DNA of 43,842 nucleotides from Cupriavidus taiwanensis (GTDB lineage: Bacteria; Pseudomonadota; Gammaproteobacteria; Burkholderiales; Burkholderiaceae). Of this stretch, positions 26,171 to 34,501 are shown piece after piece. The notes under the pieces are model-generated. The model was given only the letters and a program-made list of their open reading frames with translations. It was not told where the DNA came from and did not search any database. Position numbers and translations under genes: made by a program. The stretch spans positions 759,299 to 803,140 of the forward strand of contig NZ_LT976853.1 of NCBI RefSeq assembly GCF_900249755.1, written 5' to 3'. The first letter of the stretch is position 1. Every line of letters begins with the position of its first letter.

Positions 26171-26245
26171 GCAGCGTTCCTGTGGTGGGACCAAGGCCCG
26201 ATTGTAAAAGACGCGACAGCGCGCCGCGCTGCGCAGCGGGCGCGC

Positions 26246-26791
26246 TCAGCCGACCAGGCGCCCGCGCCGCACGCGCATGCCCTTGCGCACCAGGTCCGGC
26301 GCCAGGCCGGCGAGCGTGCCCAGGGTATCGCCGCCGTTGGCATGGCAGATCGCCACGCCCAGCGCATCGGCCGCATCGCTGCCGGGCTGGCCCGGCAGCA
26401 TCAGCAGCCGCGTGACCATTTCCTGCACCTGCGCCTTGTTGGCGCGGCCATAGCCGACCACCGCCACCTTCAGCTGCAGCGCGGTGTATTCGAACACCGG
26501 CAGCCCGTAGCCGACCAGCCCGCAGATCGCCGCGCCGCGGGCCTGGCCGAGCAGCAGCGTCGATTGCGGGTTGACGTTGACGAAGACCTTCTCGATCGCC
26601 GCGCAGTCGGGCGCATAGGTCCGCGACACTTCGCTGATGCCGTCGTACAGCGTTTTCAGCCGCTCCGGCAGGTTGGCATTGCCGTCGCTCTTGATCGTGC
26701 CCGAGGCGATGTAGGCAAGCTTGTTGCCCTGCTTCTCGATCACGCCGAAGCCGGTGGTGCGCAGGCCGGGGTCGATGCCTAGGATTCGCAT
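26246..26791 (-). CDS. ruvC: Holliday junction resolvase RuvC
   Basis: Dimeric endonuclease that cuts Holliday junctions; 181 residues. The four metal-binding acids are in place: Asp7 ([14 protein letters not shown]), Glu67 (AIEKVF), Asp139 and Asp142 ([14 protein letters not shown]), matching Escherichia coli Asp7, Glu66, Asp138 and Asp141. [16 protein letters not shown] is the family helix. The ATG at 26791 is fixed by that N-terminus; the frame stays open upstream through a REP pair, but that sequence is not coding-like. No good ribosome-binding site is seen. The GDPD gene begins 75 bases downstream. Confidence 0.97.
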   Translation of the reverse strand: MRILGIDPGLRTTGFGVIEKQGNKLAYIASGTIKSDGNANLPERLKTLYDGISEVSRTYAPDCAAIEKVFVNVNPQSTLLLGQARGAAICGLVGYGLPVFEYTALQLKVAVVGYGRANKAQVQEMVTRLLMLPGQPGSDAADALGVAICHANGGDTLGTLAGLAPDLVRKGMRVRRGRLVG

Positions 26792-26917
26792 GGGGATGGG
26801 GTAGGGAGGACGCCGACTAGTGTATTGCTTTTTGCGCGGAGGGTCGCGCGAGGCGTCGCTGCAAAGGCGGGAAAGGCAGGATTTGTCCGCTGGCGTTTGC
26901 ACGACCATTTGCGTGCT

Positions 26918-27035
26918 CCCTCTCCCGCTTGCGGGAGAGGGTTGGGGAGAGGGCCGGAATGTCCACGAAGTACGGCTTGTGGTATACCGGCGCCTGCCCT
27001 CACCCCCGGCCCCTCTCCCGCGCGCGGGAGAGGGG
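26918..27035. repeat. Convergent pair of REP-like palindromes
   Basis: First unit (26918-26953, plus orientation): CCCTCTCCCGC-TT-GCGGGAGAGGG then TTGGGGAGAGGG. Second unit (26997-27035, minus orientation): CCCTCACCCCC then CCCCTCTCCCGCG / CGCGGGAGAGGGG, a 26-bp loopless palindrome. They face each other across 43 bases, like bacterial interspersed mosaic elements. They fill the 269-base gap between purH and ruvC and may act as the purH terminator or a stabiliser. Confidence 0.75.
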
Positions 27036-27060
27036 AGCAAACCGATGGGATCGGACGTGC

Positions 27061-28635
27061 TTAATGCCGGAAATGCCGCGTGCCCGTCAGCACCATCGCA
27101 ATGCCGCGCTCGTCGGCGGCTGCGATCACTTCATCATCGCGCACCGAGCCACCCGGCTGGATCACGCAGGTCGCGCCCGCATCGACCACCACGTCGAGCC
27201 CGTCGCGGAACGGGAAGAACGCGTCCGATGCCACGGCCGAGCCGGCCAGCGTCAGGCCGGCGTTCTGCGCCTTGATGCTGGCGATGCGAGCCGAATCGAC
27301 GCGGCTCATCTGGCCGGCGCCGACGCCCAGCGTCATGCCGCCGCCGCAGAACACGATGGCGTTGGACTTGACGAACTTGGCCACGCGCCAGGCGAACATC
27401 AGGTCGTCCATTTCCTTCGGGGTCGGGTGGCGGCGCGTCACCACGCGCAGCTCGGACGGCTGCACGTTTTTGGCGTCCGGGCTCTGCACCAGCAGGCCGC
27501 CGCCGACGCGCTTGAAGTCATGCTGGTTGATGCCCTTGCCCAGCGGGATCTCGAGCAGGCGCACGTTCTGCTTGGCCGCGAACACCGCGCGCGCGGCGGC
27601 GCTGAACGACGGCGCGATCAGCACTTCGACGAACTGCTTGGCAACCGCCTGTGCGGCGGCCTCGTCCAGCTCGACGTTGAAGGCGATGATGCCGCCGAAG
27701 GCCGAGGTGGAATCGGTCTTGAACGCCTTGTCATACGCTTCGAGCGCATTGGCGCCCAGCGCCACGCCGCACGGGTTGGCGTGCTTGATGATGACGCAGG
27801 CGGCGCCGGCGGCGGCGTCGAACGACTTGACGCACTCCCACGCGGCGTCGGCGTCGGCGATGTTGTTGTACGACAGTTCCTTGCCCTGCAGCTGCACATA
27901 GTTGGCGAGCGCGCCGTCGACGGCTTTCAGGTCGCGGTAGAACGCCGCCGACTGGTGCGGGTTCTCGCCGTAGCGCATTTCCTGCACCTTGTCGAAGGCC
28001 AGGTTCAGCGTCTGCGGGTAGGCGCTGCGGGCCTGGTGCGACTTGTCGGCACCGAGGCTGGTCAGGTAGTTGGTGATGGCGCCGTCGTACTGCGCGGTGT
28101 GCGCGAACACCTTGGTGGCCAGGCGGAAATTGGTGTCGTAGCCGACGCTGTTGCCGTTGGCGCGCATTTCATTCAGCACCACGGCGTAGTCGGCCGGGTC
28201 GACGATCACGGTCACGTCGCGGTGGTTCTTGGCCGCCGAGCGCAGCATGGTCGGGCCGCCGATGTCGATGTTCTCGATCGCGTCGGGCAGGGTGCAGTCA
28301 TCCTTGGCCACGGTCTGCTGGAACGGGTACAGGTTCACCACCAGCAGGTCGATGGTCGGGATATTGTGTTCGGCCAGCGCGGCCATGTGCTCGGGCAGGT
28401 CGCGGCGCGCCAGGATGCCGCCGTGCACCTTGGGGTGCAGCGTCTTGACGCGGCCGTCGAGCATTTCCGGGAAGCCGGTGTAGTCGGCCACCTCCGTCAC
28501 GGGCAGGCCGCTGTCGGCCAGCAGCTTGGCGGTGCCGCCGGTGGAAAGCAGCGTGACGCCGAGCGCGTTCAGTTCGCGCGCGAAATCGACGATGCCGGTC
28601 TTGTCGGAAACGGAGAGTAGGGCTTGCTTGATCAT
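27061..28635 (-). CDS. purH: Bifunctional AICAR transformylase / IMP cyclohydrolase
   Basis: Performs the last two steps of IMP synthesis; 524 residues. The N-terminal cyclohydrolase (MGS-like) domain has [27 protein letters not shown] and [15 protein letters not shown]. The C-terminal transformylase has [14 protein letters not shown], the catalytic [12 protein letters not shown] and [14 protein letters not shown], and ends FRH. It is 22 bases after the fis stop, so dusB-fis-purH form one unit. A REP pair follows it. Confidence 0.97.
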   Translation of the reverse strand: MIKQALLSVSDKTGIVDFARELNALGVTLLSTGGTAKLLADSGLPVTEVADYTGFPEMLDGRVKTLHPKVHGGILARRDLPEHMAALAEHNIPTIDLLVVNLYPFQQTVAKDDCTLPDAIENIDIGGPTMLRSAAKNHRDVTVIVDPADYAVVLNEMRANGNSVGYDTNFRLATKVFAHTAQYDGAITNYLTSLGADKSHQARSAYPQTLNLAFDKVQEMRYGENPHQSAAFYRDLKAVDGALANYVQLQGKELSYNNIADADAAWECVKSFDAAAGAACVIIKHANPCGVALGANALEAYDKAFKTDSTSAFGGIIAFNVELDEAAAQAVAKQFVEVLIAPSFSAAARAVFAAKQNVRLLEIPLGKGINQHDFKRVGGGLLVQSPDAKNVQPSELRVVTRRHPTPKEMDDLMFAWRVAKFVKSNAIVFCGGGMTLGVGAGQMSRVDSARIASIKAQNAGLTLAGSAVASDAFFPFRDGLDVVVDAGATCVIQPGGSVRDDEVIAAADERGIAMVLTGTRHFRH

Positions 28636-28657
28636 GGCAGTGGGAAACGCTTCAAAT

Positions 28658-28891
28658 TCAAAGTAAACCGTGCTGCTGCAGCTTCTTGCGCAGCGTATTG
28701 CGATTGATGCCCAGGTAGGCGGCCGCCAGCGACTGGTTGCGCTCGGCGCGCACCATCACGGCTTCCAGCAGCGGCCGTTCGACCGCCTCGAGCACCATGT
28801 TGTACATGTTCGACGGCTCTTCGCCGTCCAGGTCGCGAAAGTACGTATCCAGGCTTTCCCGGATGCACTGGTCGATAGCGTTGCGGCTCAT
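28658..28891 (-). CDS. fis: DNA-binding protein Fis
   Basis: Nucleoid-associated protein that bends DNA and influences recombination and stable RNA promoters; 77 residues, shorter than the 98-residue Escherichia coli protein because the N-terminal beta-hairpin arm is reduced, as is usual in betaproteobacteria. The dimerisation helices (about 28-50) precede a helix-turn-helix [20 protein letters not shown] (53-72). The ATG overlaps the dusB stop (ATGA at 28888-28891), the conserved dusB-fis arrangement. Confidence 0.96.
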   Translation of the reverse strand: MSRNAIDQCIRESLDTYFRDLDGEEPSNMYNMVLEAVERPLLEAVMVRAERNQSLAAAYLGINRNTLRKKLQQHGLL

Positions 28892-29949
28892 GCGGCAAGC
28901 AACTCCCCGTCTTTGTTGTTGTTCGCTTCGTCCCGGTCTTGCCCCGCGTCGTCGACATACACCAGCCGGTCGGAAATCTGCGCCTGCTCGTCGAAGAACG
29001 CGTTGACCGCCGCCAGCTGCTCGGCGGTGCTTTCCAGCGTGTTCATGCGGTGGCGGAACAGGTTGGCGCCGCGCAGCCCGCGCGTGTACCAGGCAATGTG
29101 CTTGCGCGCGGTGCGCACGCCGGTGAACTCGCCGTAGAAGGCGTAGTGGTCTTCCAGGTGCGCATTCATGATGGCGCGGATCTCGGCCACTTCCGGCGAC
29201 GGCAGCATCTCGCCGGTCTTCAGGAAGTGCTCGATCTCGCGGAACAGCCACGGCCGGCCCTGCGCCGCGCGGCCGATCATGATCGCGTCGGCGCCGGTCA
29301 GTGCCAGCACCTCTTTGGCCTTCTGCGGCGTGGTGATATCGCCGTTGGCGACCACCGGGATCGACACCGCTGCCTTGACCGCGGCAATGGTCTCGTACTC
29401 GGCGTCGCCGTGGTACAGGTCGGCGCGGGTGCGGCCGTGGATGGTCAGCATGCTGATGCCGGCGTCCTCGACCATGCGCGCGACGCGCAGCGCATTGCGG
29501 TTTTCGCGGTTCCAGCCGGTGCGGATCTTCAGCGTGACCGGCACGCGGTCACCGACCGCGCCAACCACCGCCTCGACGATGCGCACCACCAGCGGCTCGT
29601 TCTGCAGCAGCGCCGAGCCGGCGGCGACGTTGCACACCTTCTTGGCCGGACAGCCCATGTTGATGTCGATGATCTGCGCGCCGCGGTCGACGTTGTAGCG
29701 TGCGGCCTCGGCCATCATCGCCGGCTCGGCGCCGGCGATCTGCACCGCGATGGGCTCGACCTCGCCGGCGTGGTTGGCGCGGCGCATGGTCTTCTCGCTC
29801 TTCCACAGCTGGGCATTGGACGCAACCATCTCCGACACCGCGTAGCCCGCGCCCAGCTGCTTGCACAGCTGGCGGAAGGGCCGGTCGGTCACGCCCGCCA
29901 TCGGGGCGACAAACAGGTTGTTGCGGAGTTGGTGAGGTCCGATCTGCAC
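28888..29949 (-). CDS. dusB: tRNA dihydrouridine synthase B
   Basis: FMN-dependent reduction of uridine in tRNA; 353 residues if translation begins at the GTG at 29949, giving MQIGPHQLRNNLFVAPMAGVTDRPFR, the family N-terminus. The catalytic cysteine is Cys100 in INMGCPAKKVCNVAAGSALL; KIRTGWNRENRN, TIHGRTRADLY and ANGDITTPQKA are FMN-barrel segments. Another GTG at 30024 would add 25 low-complexity residues and cannot be excluded. No ribosome-binding site stands out for either. It overlaps fis by 4 bases. The 327-base gap upstream holds a candidate -10 (30151-30156) and the hairpin ending the UbiH-like gene. Confidence 0.95.
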   Translation of the reverse strand: MQIGPHQLRNNLFVAPMAGVTDRPFRQLCKQLGAGYAVSEMVASNAQLWKSEKTMRRANHAGEVEPIAVQIAGAEPAMMAEAARYNVDRGAQIIDINMGCPAKKVCNVAAGSALLQNEPLVVRIVEAVVGAVGDRVPVTLKIRTGWNRENRNALRVARMVEDAGISMLTIHGRTRADLYHGDAEYETIAAVKAAVSIPVVANGDITTPQKAKEVLALTGADAIMIGRAAQGRPWLFREIEHFLKTGEMLPSPEVAEIRAIMNAHLEDHYAFYGEFTGVRTARKHIAWYTRGLRGANLFRHRMNTLESTAEQLAAVNAFFDEQAQISDRLVYVDDAGQDRDEANNNKDGELLAA

Positions 29950-30150
29950 GGCGGTGGTGGCGGTTGCTGGCGGTGAAGCGGCGGTCCTGGTGGCCCGGTC
30001 CCGGCGGCCCCGGCTGCGCCGCACGCCATTGCGCCGCGACGGACCGGGGCAGCCTGCTCAAGGGCTGGAGGGGAAACAGAGACGAAACGGAAAAACATGC
30101 CCCTGCCGAAACTGCTGCCGGCGGTGGATCGGGACATGTGCGAGGGCAGG

Positions 30151-30156
30151 ATTCTA
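30151..30156 (-). promoter_or_regulatory. Putative -10 box for dusB-fis-purH
   Basis: On the minus strand GGCGGTAGAATCC contains TAGAAT, with a leader of about 195 nt. A similar GGCGGTAGAATCG lies before pepP (33402-33407). No convincing -35. Confidence 0.35.
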
Positions 30157-30231
30157 CCGCCAAATCGGTCGCCGTTGCCCAAGATTTGAGCATCCGCGGC
30201 GCAGGGCGCCACCGGCCGTGGCGCGATGCGG

Positions 30232-30263
30232 CGCTGCCAGTGGCGCAAGCGCCACTGGCAGCG
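30232..30263. terminator. Perfect 15-bp hairpin after the UbiH-like gene
   Basis: CGCTGCCAGTGGCGC-AA-GCGCCACTGGCAGCG, 14 bases after the stop of the UbiH-like gene on the minus strand. Very stable, no U-run. It probably marks the end of the pepP/unknown/UbiH-like transcript. Confidence 0.6.
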
Positions 30264-30276
30264 GCAGGCCGGCCGT

Positions 30277-31515
30277 TCAGCGGCGCATGCCGAACATCAT
30301 GTGGCGCGCCAGCGCGTGGCGCAGCGGCGGCAGGCATGCCAGCGCCGCCAGCGACGCGCCGCGGGCATGGGCGGCGAGCGGGAAGCCGACGCCGAACACG
30401 CGCGGCAGCAGGTCGGTCACGCCGATGGTGACGGCGCGGTCCAGCCGGTGCCGGCCGGCAAACGCCTGCAGCGCCTGCGGGGTGCAGGCGCCGCGCAGCG
30501 AGTCGGCCAGCGCAAAGGCATCGCGCAGGCCCAGGTTCAGCCCCTGTCCGGCCACCGGATGCAGCGTCTGCGCGGCATTGCCGACCGCCACCACGCGCCC
30601 GTTGACCGTCACCGGGGCGGCGTTCAGCCCCAGCGGGAAGGCGTGGCGCTTGCCCGCCAGCGTGAACTGGCCCATGCGGTCGCCGAAGGCGCGGCCCAGC
30701 TCGGCCGCGAATTCGGCTTCCGGCAGCGCCAGCCGGCGCGCCGCCTGCTCCGGCGGGCAGCACCACACCAGCGCGTAGCCGGGCGTGCCGTGCTCCTCGT
30801 GCGGCAGCAGCGCCAGCGGGCCTTCCTCGGTAAAGCGCTCCCAGGCCCAGCCGGGCTGCGGGCGCGAGCACGTTACGTGGGCGATCACCGCGGTCTGGCG
30901 GTAGTCGCGCGTGCGCGCGCCGCGGCCCTGGTGCGCGGCCTGTTCATGGAACAGCCCGCCCTCGGCCTGCACCGCCAGGCGCGCGGCAAACCGTGCCGCC
31001 TGGCCGTCCGGGCCCGTGCCCTCGAGCTGCACGATGCCGGCATCCGCCACGTCCGCGCCGCGCGGCACCGGATCCTGTTCGATCCGCTCGATGCGGGTTT
31101 CGAACACGCGCCGCAGCCGGCCCGCGCCGGGTGCCTGCGCGGCCTGCGCCAGCGCGCGCTCCAGCACGTTGCACAGTTCGCCGTAGCGCACCACGTAGCC
31201 GAGCGCCGGCACGCCGTAGTCGTCATGGTGCAGCCGGACATGGCCGAAGCGGCCGCGCTGCGACACATGGATATGCTCGATCGGGCTGCCCGGCACCGGC
31301 CAGGCGCCGATCTGCTCCAGCAGCTGGCGGCTGCCGTGCGACAGCGCGATCGCGCGCGGGTCGCGCGCCGCGCGCGCCGGCGTGGCGGCGTCGATCAGCA
31401 CGATGCGCCAGCCGGTGGTGCGCAACAGCTGGCACGCCAGCGCCAGCCCGACCGGCCCGCCGCCAACGATGGCGAGATCGGCGGGGCCGTCGAAATCAGG
31501 CTGCGCGGCCGGCAT
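30277..31515 (-). CDS. FAD-dependent monooxygenase, UbiH/UbiF family
   Basis: Probable ubiquinone-ring hydroxylase; 412 residues. The FAD-binding GxGxxG is VGGGPVG (17-23), followed by an acid at the end of the second strand (VLIDAAT). The second FAD motif GNAAQTLHPVAGQGLNLGLRDAFAL is closest to UbiH (GNAAQTLHP rather than GDAAH). Which ring position it hydroxylates cannot be decided from sequence. The ATG at 31515 is preferred because AGGAGG lies 8 bases upstream; it overlaps the end of the preceding gene by 20 bases. Earlier in-frame ATGs (31533, 31542) lack this site. Last gene of a unit starting at pepP. Confidence 0.88.
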   Translation of the reverse strand: MPAAQPDFDGPADLAIVGGGPVGLALACQLLRTTGWRIVLIDAATPARAARDPRAIALSHGSRQLLEQIGAWPVPGSPIEHIHVSQRGRFGHVRLHHDDYGVPALGYVVRYGELCNVLERALAQAAQAPGAGRLRRVFETRIERIEQDPVPRGADVADAGIVQLEGTGPDGQAARFAARLAVQAEGGLFHEQAAHQGRGARTRDYRQTAVIAHVTCSRPQPGWAWERFTEEGPLALLPHEEHGTPGYALVWCCPPEQAARRLALPEAEFAAELGRAFGDRMGQFTLAGKRHAFPLGLNAAPVTVNGRVVAVGNAAQTLHPVAGQGLNLGLRDAFALADSLRGACTPQALQAFAGRHRLDRAVTIGVTDLLPRVFGVGFPLAAHARGASLAALACLPPLRHALARHMMFGMRR

Positions 31516-31975
31516 CGTCACTGCCTCCTGCATGGTCGGCATCGGTTCCGGGCTGGGCTTCGGCGCCGCGTTTCCAGCAGATTGCGTCCGAGCGCGACTT
31601 GCCTGCCGCGGCATCGCGCAGCGCGTTGTCGAGCTTCTGCTGGTTGAAGCCCGGCAGCGCGCGCAGCTGTTCCAGCAGCGCGGCATGATTGGCGGCATCG
31701 AACGGGACCACGCAGCCCTGGCGCGAGTCCGGCTCGCCGATCAGGATCAGCCACGCGGTGCCGGCCCATGGCGCGCGGTCGGACACGCGCACCACCACGC
31801 GCTCGAGCACGTTCCACGCGATCTCTTCACGCTGGCCGTCGGGGCGATGCACCACCACGCGGTCGTCGTACAGGTTGACGATAAACGGTTCGGATGGATC
31901 GGGTCGCCGGGCGCTGCCGGCCTGGTCGCGGGCGCCATCCTGGCCCGGCAGGATCCTGCGCAGCCAGCCGATCAT
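31496..31975 (-). CDS. Conserved-looking protein of unknown function between pepP and the UbiH-like gene
   Basis: A 159-residue protein I do not recognise. It starts MIGWLRRILPGQ, without a signal peptide. Its central part, FIVNLYDDRVVVHRPDGQREEIAWN, then VLERVVVRVSDRAPW, GTAWLILIGE, and CVVPFDAANHAALLEQLRALPGFNQQKLDNAL, reads as a beta-sheet followed by helices, with a Trp/Cys pair (ICWKRG) near the end. The ATG overlaps the pepP stop (ATGA) and its 3' end overlaps the UbiH-like gene by 20 bases, so it is tightly coupled to both. A soluble accessory protein is likely; nothing points to a reaction. Confidence 0.75.
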   Translation of the reverse strand: MIGWLRRILPGQDGARDQAGSARRPDPSEPFIVNLYDDRVVVHRPDGQREEIAWNVLERVVVRVSDRAPWAGTAWLILIGEPDSRQGCVVPFDAANHAALLEQLRALPGFNQQKLDNALRDAAAGKSRSDAICWKRGAEAQPGTDADHAGGSDDAGRAA

Positions 31976-33372
31976 CGCTGGCCCCCCGCGCTGGCGCGGT
32001 CGCGCATCAGCGCCTCGATCTCGTCGGCGAGCACCGGCACGCCGCGCGTGATCAGCTCGCAGTCGCCGTCGGTGACCACGGCGTCGTCCTCGATGCGGAT
32101 GCCGATGTGCCAGTAGCGCTCGGGCACGTCCTCGGCCGGGCGCACGTAGATGCCGGGTTCGATGGTCAGCACCATGCCCGGCTGCAGCGGCCGCCACGGG
32201 CGCTCGCCTTCGCCGCTGTGGCCGGCGACGCGGTATTCGCCCACGTCATGCACGTCCATGCCCAGCCAGTGGCCGGTGCGGTGCATGTAGAAGCGGCGGT
32301 AGCTGCCGCTGGCCAGCACGTCGTCGAGCGTGCCTTCCTTGTTGCGGTCGAGCAGGCCGGTATCGAGCATGCCCTGCGCCAGCACGCGCACGGCGGCGTC
32401 ATGCGGCACGTTGTAGGGCACGCCGGCGCGGGTCTCGGCGATGGCGGCCTGCTGCGCGGCCACGACCAGGTCATACAGCTCGCGCTGCGCCGGCGAGAAG
32501 CGGCCCGAGACCGGGAAGGTGCGTGTGATATCCGACGCGTAGCCATCCAGCTCGCAGCCGGCGTCGATCAGGCACAGGTCGCCGTCCTTCAGCTCGGCCG
32601 GGCCGGCGCGGTAGTGCAGCACGCAGGCGTTGGGGCCGGCGGCGACGATCGAGTTGTAGGCCACGCTCTGCGCGCCATGGCGGCGGAATTCATAGAGCAG
32701 CTCGGCTTCCAGGTGGTACTCGCGCAGGCCGGCGCGGGTGGCCTGCATCGCGCGCACATGCGCGCCCGCGGAAATCGCCGCGGCGCGGCGCATGGTGGCC
32801 AGCTCGCCGGCATCCTTGAACAGGCGCATTTCATCGAGCAGGGTGCGGATATCGAGCGCCACCGACGGTGCGGCCACGCCGGCGCGGCTTTGCATGCGCA
32901 CCGCGTCGAGCCAGCGGCGCATCTGCATGTCGGTGCGGATCGAATCGGCCAGCGGGTAGGCCAGCTGCGCGCGGTTGGCGAGCAGCGGCGGCAGCGTGGC
33001 GTCGATCTCTTCGACCGAATACGCTTCGTCGAAGCCGAACGCGGCGCGCGCGCCTTCGGGGCCGAAGCGGAAACCGTCCCAGATCTCGCGCTCTTCATGC
33101 CTGGGGCGGCAGAACAGGATGCTGCGGTCGGCTTCGGCCGGGTCGCCGGGCGCGCCGGCGACCAGCACCAGCACCGCTTCGGGCTCGGTAAAGCCGCTCA
33201 GGTAATAGAAATAGCTGTCGTGCCGGTACGGATAGTCGCTGTCGCGGTTGCGCATGGCTTCCGGCGCGGTGGGCAGGATCGCCACGCCGCCGCCGCCGGC
33301 GCGCAGTTGCTGCAGCACTCGGGCGCGGCGTTCGCGGCAGGCGGCGAGGAGGGCAGTGTCGGGTACGGACAT
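31972..33372 (-). CDS. pepP: Xaa-Pro aminopeptidase P
   Basis: Cytoplasmic manganese peptidase removing N-terminal residues before proline; 466 residues. The N-terminal AMP_N domain (YPYRHDSYFYYLSGFTEPEAVL) precedes the pita-bread catalytic domain. Metal ligands are visible in order: the two aspartates in LIDAGCELDGYASDITRTF, the histidine in HRTGHWLGMDVHD, the glutamate in TIEPGIYV and the glutamate in IGIRIEDDAVV. pepP near ubiH is a familiar gammaproteobacterial pairing (pepP-ubiH), here with a small unknown gene between. Possible -10 at 33402-33407. Confidence 0.95.
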   Translation of the reverse strand: MSVPDTALLAACRERRARVLQQLRAGGGGVAILPTAPEAMRNRDSDYPYRHDSYFYYLSGFTEPEAVLVLVAGAPGDPAEADRSILFCRPRHEEREIWDGFRFGPEGARAAFGFDEAYSVEEIDATLPPLLANRAQLAYPLADSIRTDMQMRRWLDAVRMQSRAGVAAPSVALDIRTLLDEMRLFKDAGELATMRRAAAISAGAHVRAMQATRAGLREYHLEAELLYEFRRHGAQSVAYNSIVAAGPNACVLHYRAGPAELKDGDLCLIDAGCELDGYASDITRTFPVSGRFSPAQRELYDLVVAAQQAAIAETRAGVPYNVPHDAAVRVLAQGMLDTGLLDRNKEGTLDDVLASGSYRRFYMHRTGHWLGMDVHDVGEYRVAGHSGEGERPWRPLQPGMVLTIEPGIYVRPAEDVPERYWHIGIRIEDDAVVTDGDCELITRGVPVLADEIEALMRDRASAGGQR

Positions 33373-33401
33373 GGTCTGGCCTGATAAGAAGGATCAGACC
33401 G

Positions 33402-33407
33402 ATTCTA
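33402..33407 (-). promoter_or_regulatory. Putative -10 box for pepP
   Basis: On the minus strand GGCGGTAGAATCGG, about 30 bases before the pepP ATG, with the same core as the candidate before dusB. No clear -35. A weak GC stem (33419-33441) next to it could end the murU transcript. Confidence 0.35.
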
Positions 33408-33452
33408 CCGCCGCCGGCGGCGCCGCTGCGCCAGTGGCGCCAAAGTCGCGCG

Positions 33453-34178
33453 CTAGCGCCCTTGCGCGGCCGACAGCATGGCGTCCAGCTCGGCCAGCTG
33501 CGCCGGCGTGCCCACGTTCTCCCAGCGCCCGTCGAAGCGCTCGCCGGTGGCGGTGCCGGCGGCGATGCCGGCGTGGTAGATCGGCGTCATCGCCACCCGC
33601 GTGCCCGGCACGATATCGGTGAACAGCCGCGTGTCATACAGCCCGATATTGCCGAACGTGAGCCGCGTGCCGTTGGCCGGCTCGGCCTCGAGCGACAGCC
33701 GTCCGTGCGCGTCCAGCGCGAAATCGCCGCGCGGGTGGAACGGGGGGTTCGGCACCATCACCAGGTGCATGCGGGGTGCGGCGGCGCCCGCCAGCGCCTG
33801 CGCGCGCGGCAGCAGAGCGCGGAAATCGTAGTCGCAGAAGATGTCGCCGGACACCGCCAGGAAGATCTCGCCGCGGACCGGGTCCTGCGACAGCAGGGGC
33901 AGGGCCCTGGCGATGCCGCCTGCCGTTTCCAGCGCCTCGCCTTCGGCTGAATACGCAATGCGCACGCCGAAACGGCTGCCGTCGCCCAGCGCGGCTTCGA
34001 TCTGCGCGCCGAGCCAGGCGTGGTTGATGACGATGTCGCGCAGCCCCGCGCGCGCCAGCGCTTCGATCTTCCAGGCGATCAGCGGCTTGCCGCCCACCGC
34101 CAGCAGCGGCTTGGGGCAGGCATCGGTCAGCGGACGCATGCGCTCGCCGCGGCCGGCGGCAAAGATCATCACCTTCAT
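33453..34178 (-). CDS. murU: N-acetylmuramate-1-phosphate uridylyltransferase
   Basis: Makes UDP-MurNAc from MurNAc-1-phosphate and UTP in cell-wall recycling; 241 residues. The sugar-nucleotidyltransferase signature is MKVMIFAAGRGERMRPLTD with CPKPLL following; LAVSGDIFCDYDF holds a metal aspartate and RWENVGTPAQL ends the fold. Assignment to MurU rather than a general NTP-transferase rests on length and on amgK, found two genes upstream. Its ATG overlaps the azlD stop (ATGA). Its TAG stop lies in GCGCTAGCGC. Confidence 0.88.
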   Translation of the reverse strand: MKVMIFAAGRGERMRPLTDACPKPLLAVGGKPLIAWKIEALARAGLRDIVINHAWLGAQIEAALGDGSRFGVRIAYSAEGEALETAGGIARALPLLSQDPVRGEIFLAVSGDIFCDYDFRALLPRAQALAGAAAPRMHLVMVPNPPFHPRGDFALDAHGRLSLEAEPANGTRLTFGNIGLYDTRLFTDIVPGTRVAMTPIYHAGIAAGTATGERFDGRWENVGTPAQLAELDAMLSAAQGR

Positions 34179-34501
34179 CGGAACAGGGCCTCCAGGGCAA
34201 GCAGCGTGGCCATGCCGCCGGCAATGGTCCAGCCCACGCTGCGGGTTCGTGCGGCAATCAGGATGGCGACCACGCCGGCCACCAGCCTGGCGTTGGTCGG
34301 GGTCAGGGCAAGCTCGCCCTGCTGCATCAGCAGGTCAGGGGCGATCAGCGCCGACAGCATCGCGGCCGGCACGAACTGCAGCGCGGTGCGAAACCACGAC
34401 GGCAGCCGCACCCGGCCTTCGACGGCGATGAACGACAGGCGGATCAGGAAGGTGGCCAGGCCCGCGGCCAGGAACACCCACAGCAGCGTCAGCGCGCTCA
34501 T
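34175..34501 (-). CDS. azlD: AzlD family branched-chain amino acid exporter subunit
   Basis: Small integral membrane protein, 108 residues, with hydrophobic helices around 4-24, 37-56 and 68-106. SALTLLWVFLAAGLATFLIR and FVPAAMLSALIAPDLL are typical AzlD segments. Together with AzlC it forms a branched-chain amino acid efflux pair (as in Bacillus AzlCD or Escherichia coli YgaZH); substrate not shown here. It overlaps azlC upstream and murU downstream by 4 bases each, so all are coupled. Confidence 0.9.
   Translation of the reverse strand: MSALTLLWVFLAAGLATFLIRLSFIAVEGRVRLPSWFRTALQFVPAAMLSALIAPDLLMQQGELALTPTNARLVAGVVAILIAARTRSVGWTIAGGMATLLALEALFR

Noticed and set aside
25947..26207. Ala/Gly-rich frame opposite the GDPD linker as a small protein
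   Set aside because: Low-complexity mirror of the Ala/Pro linker of the lipoprotein; no start signal.
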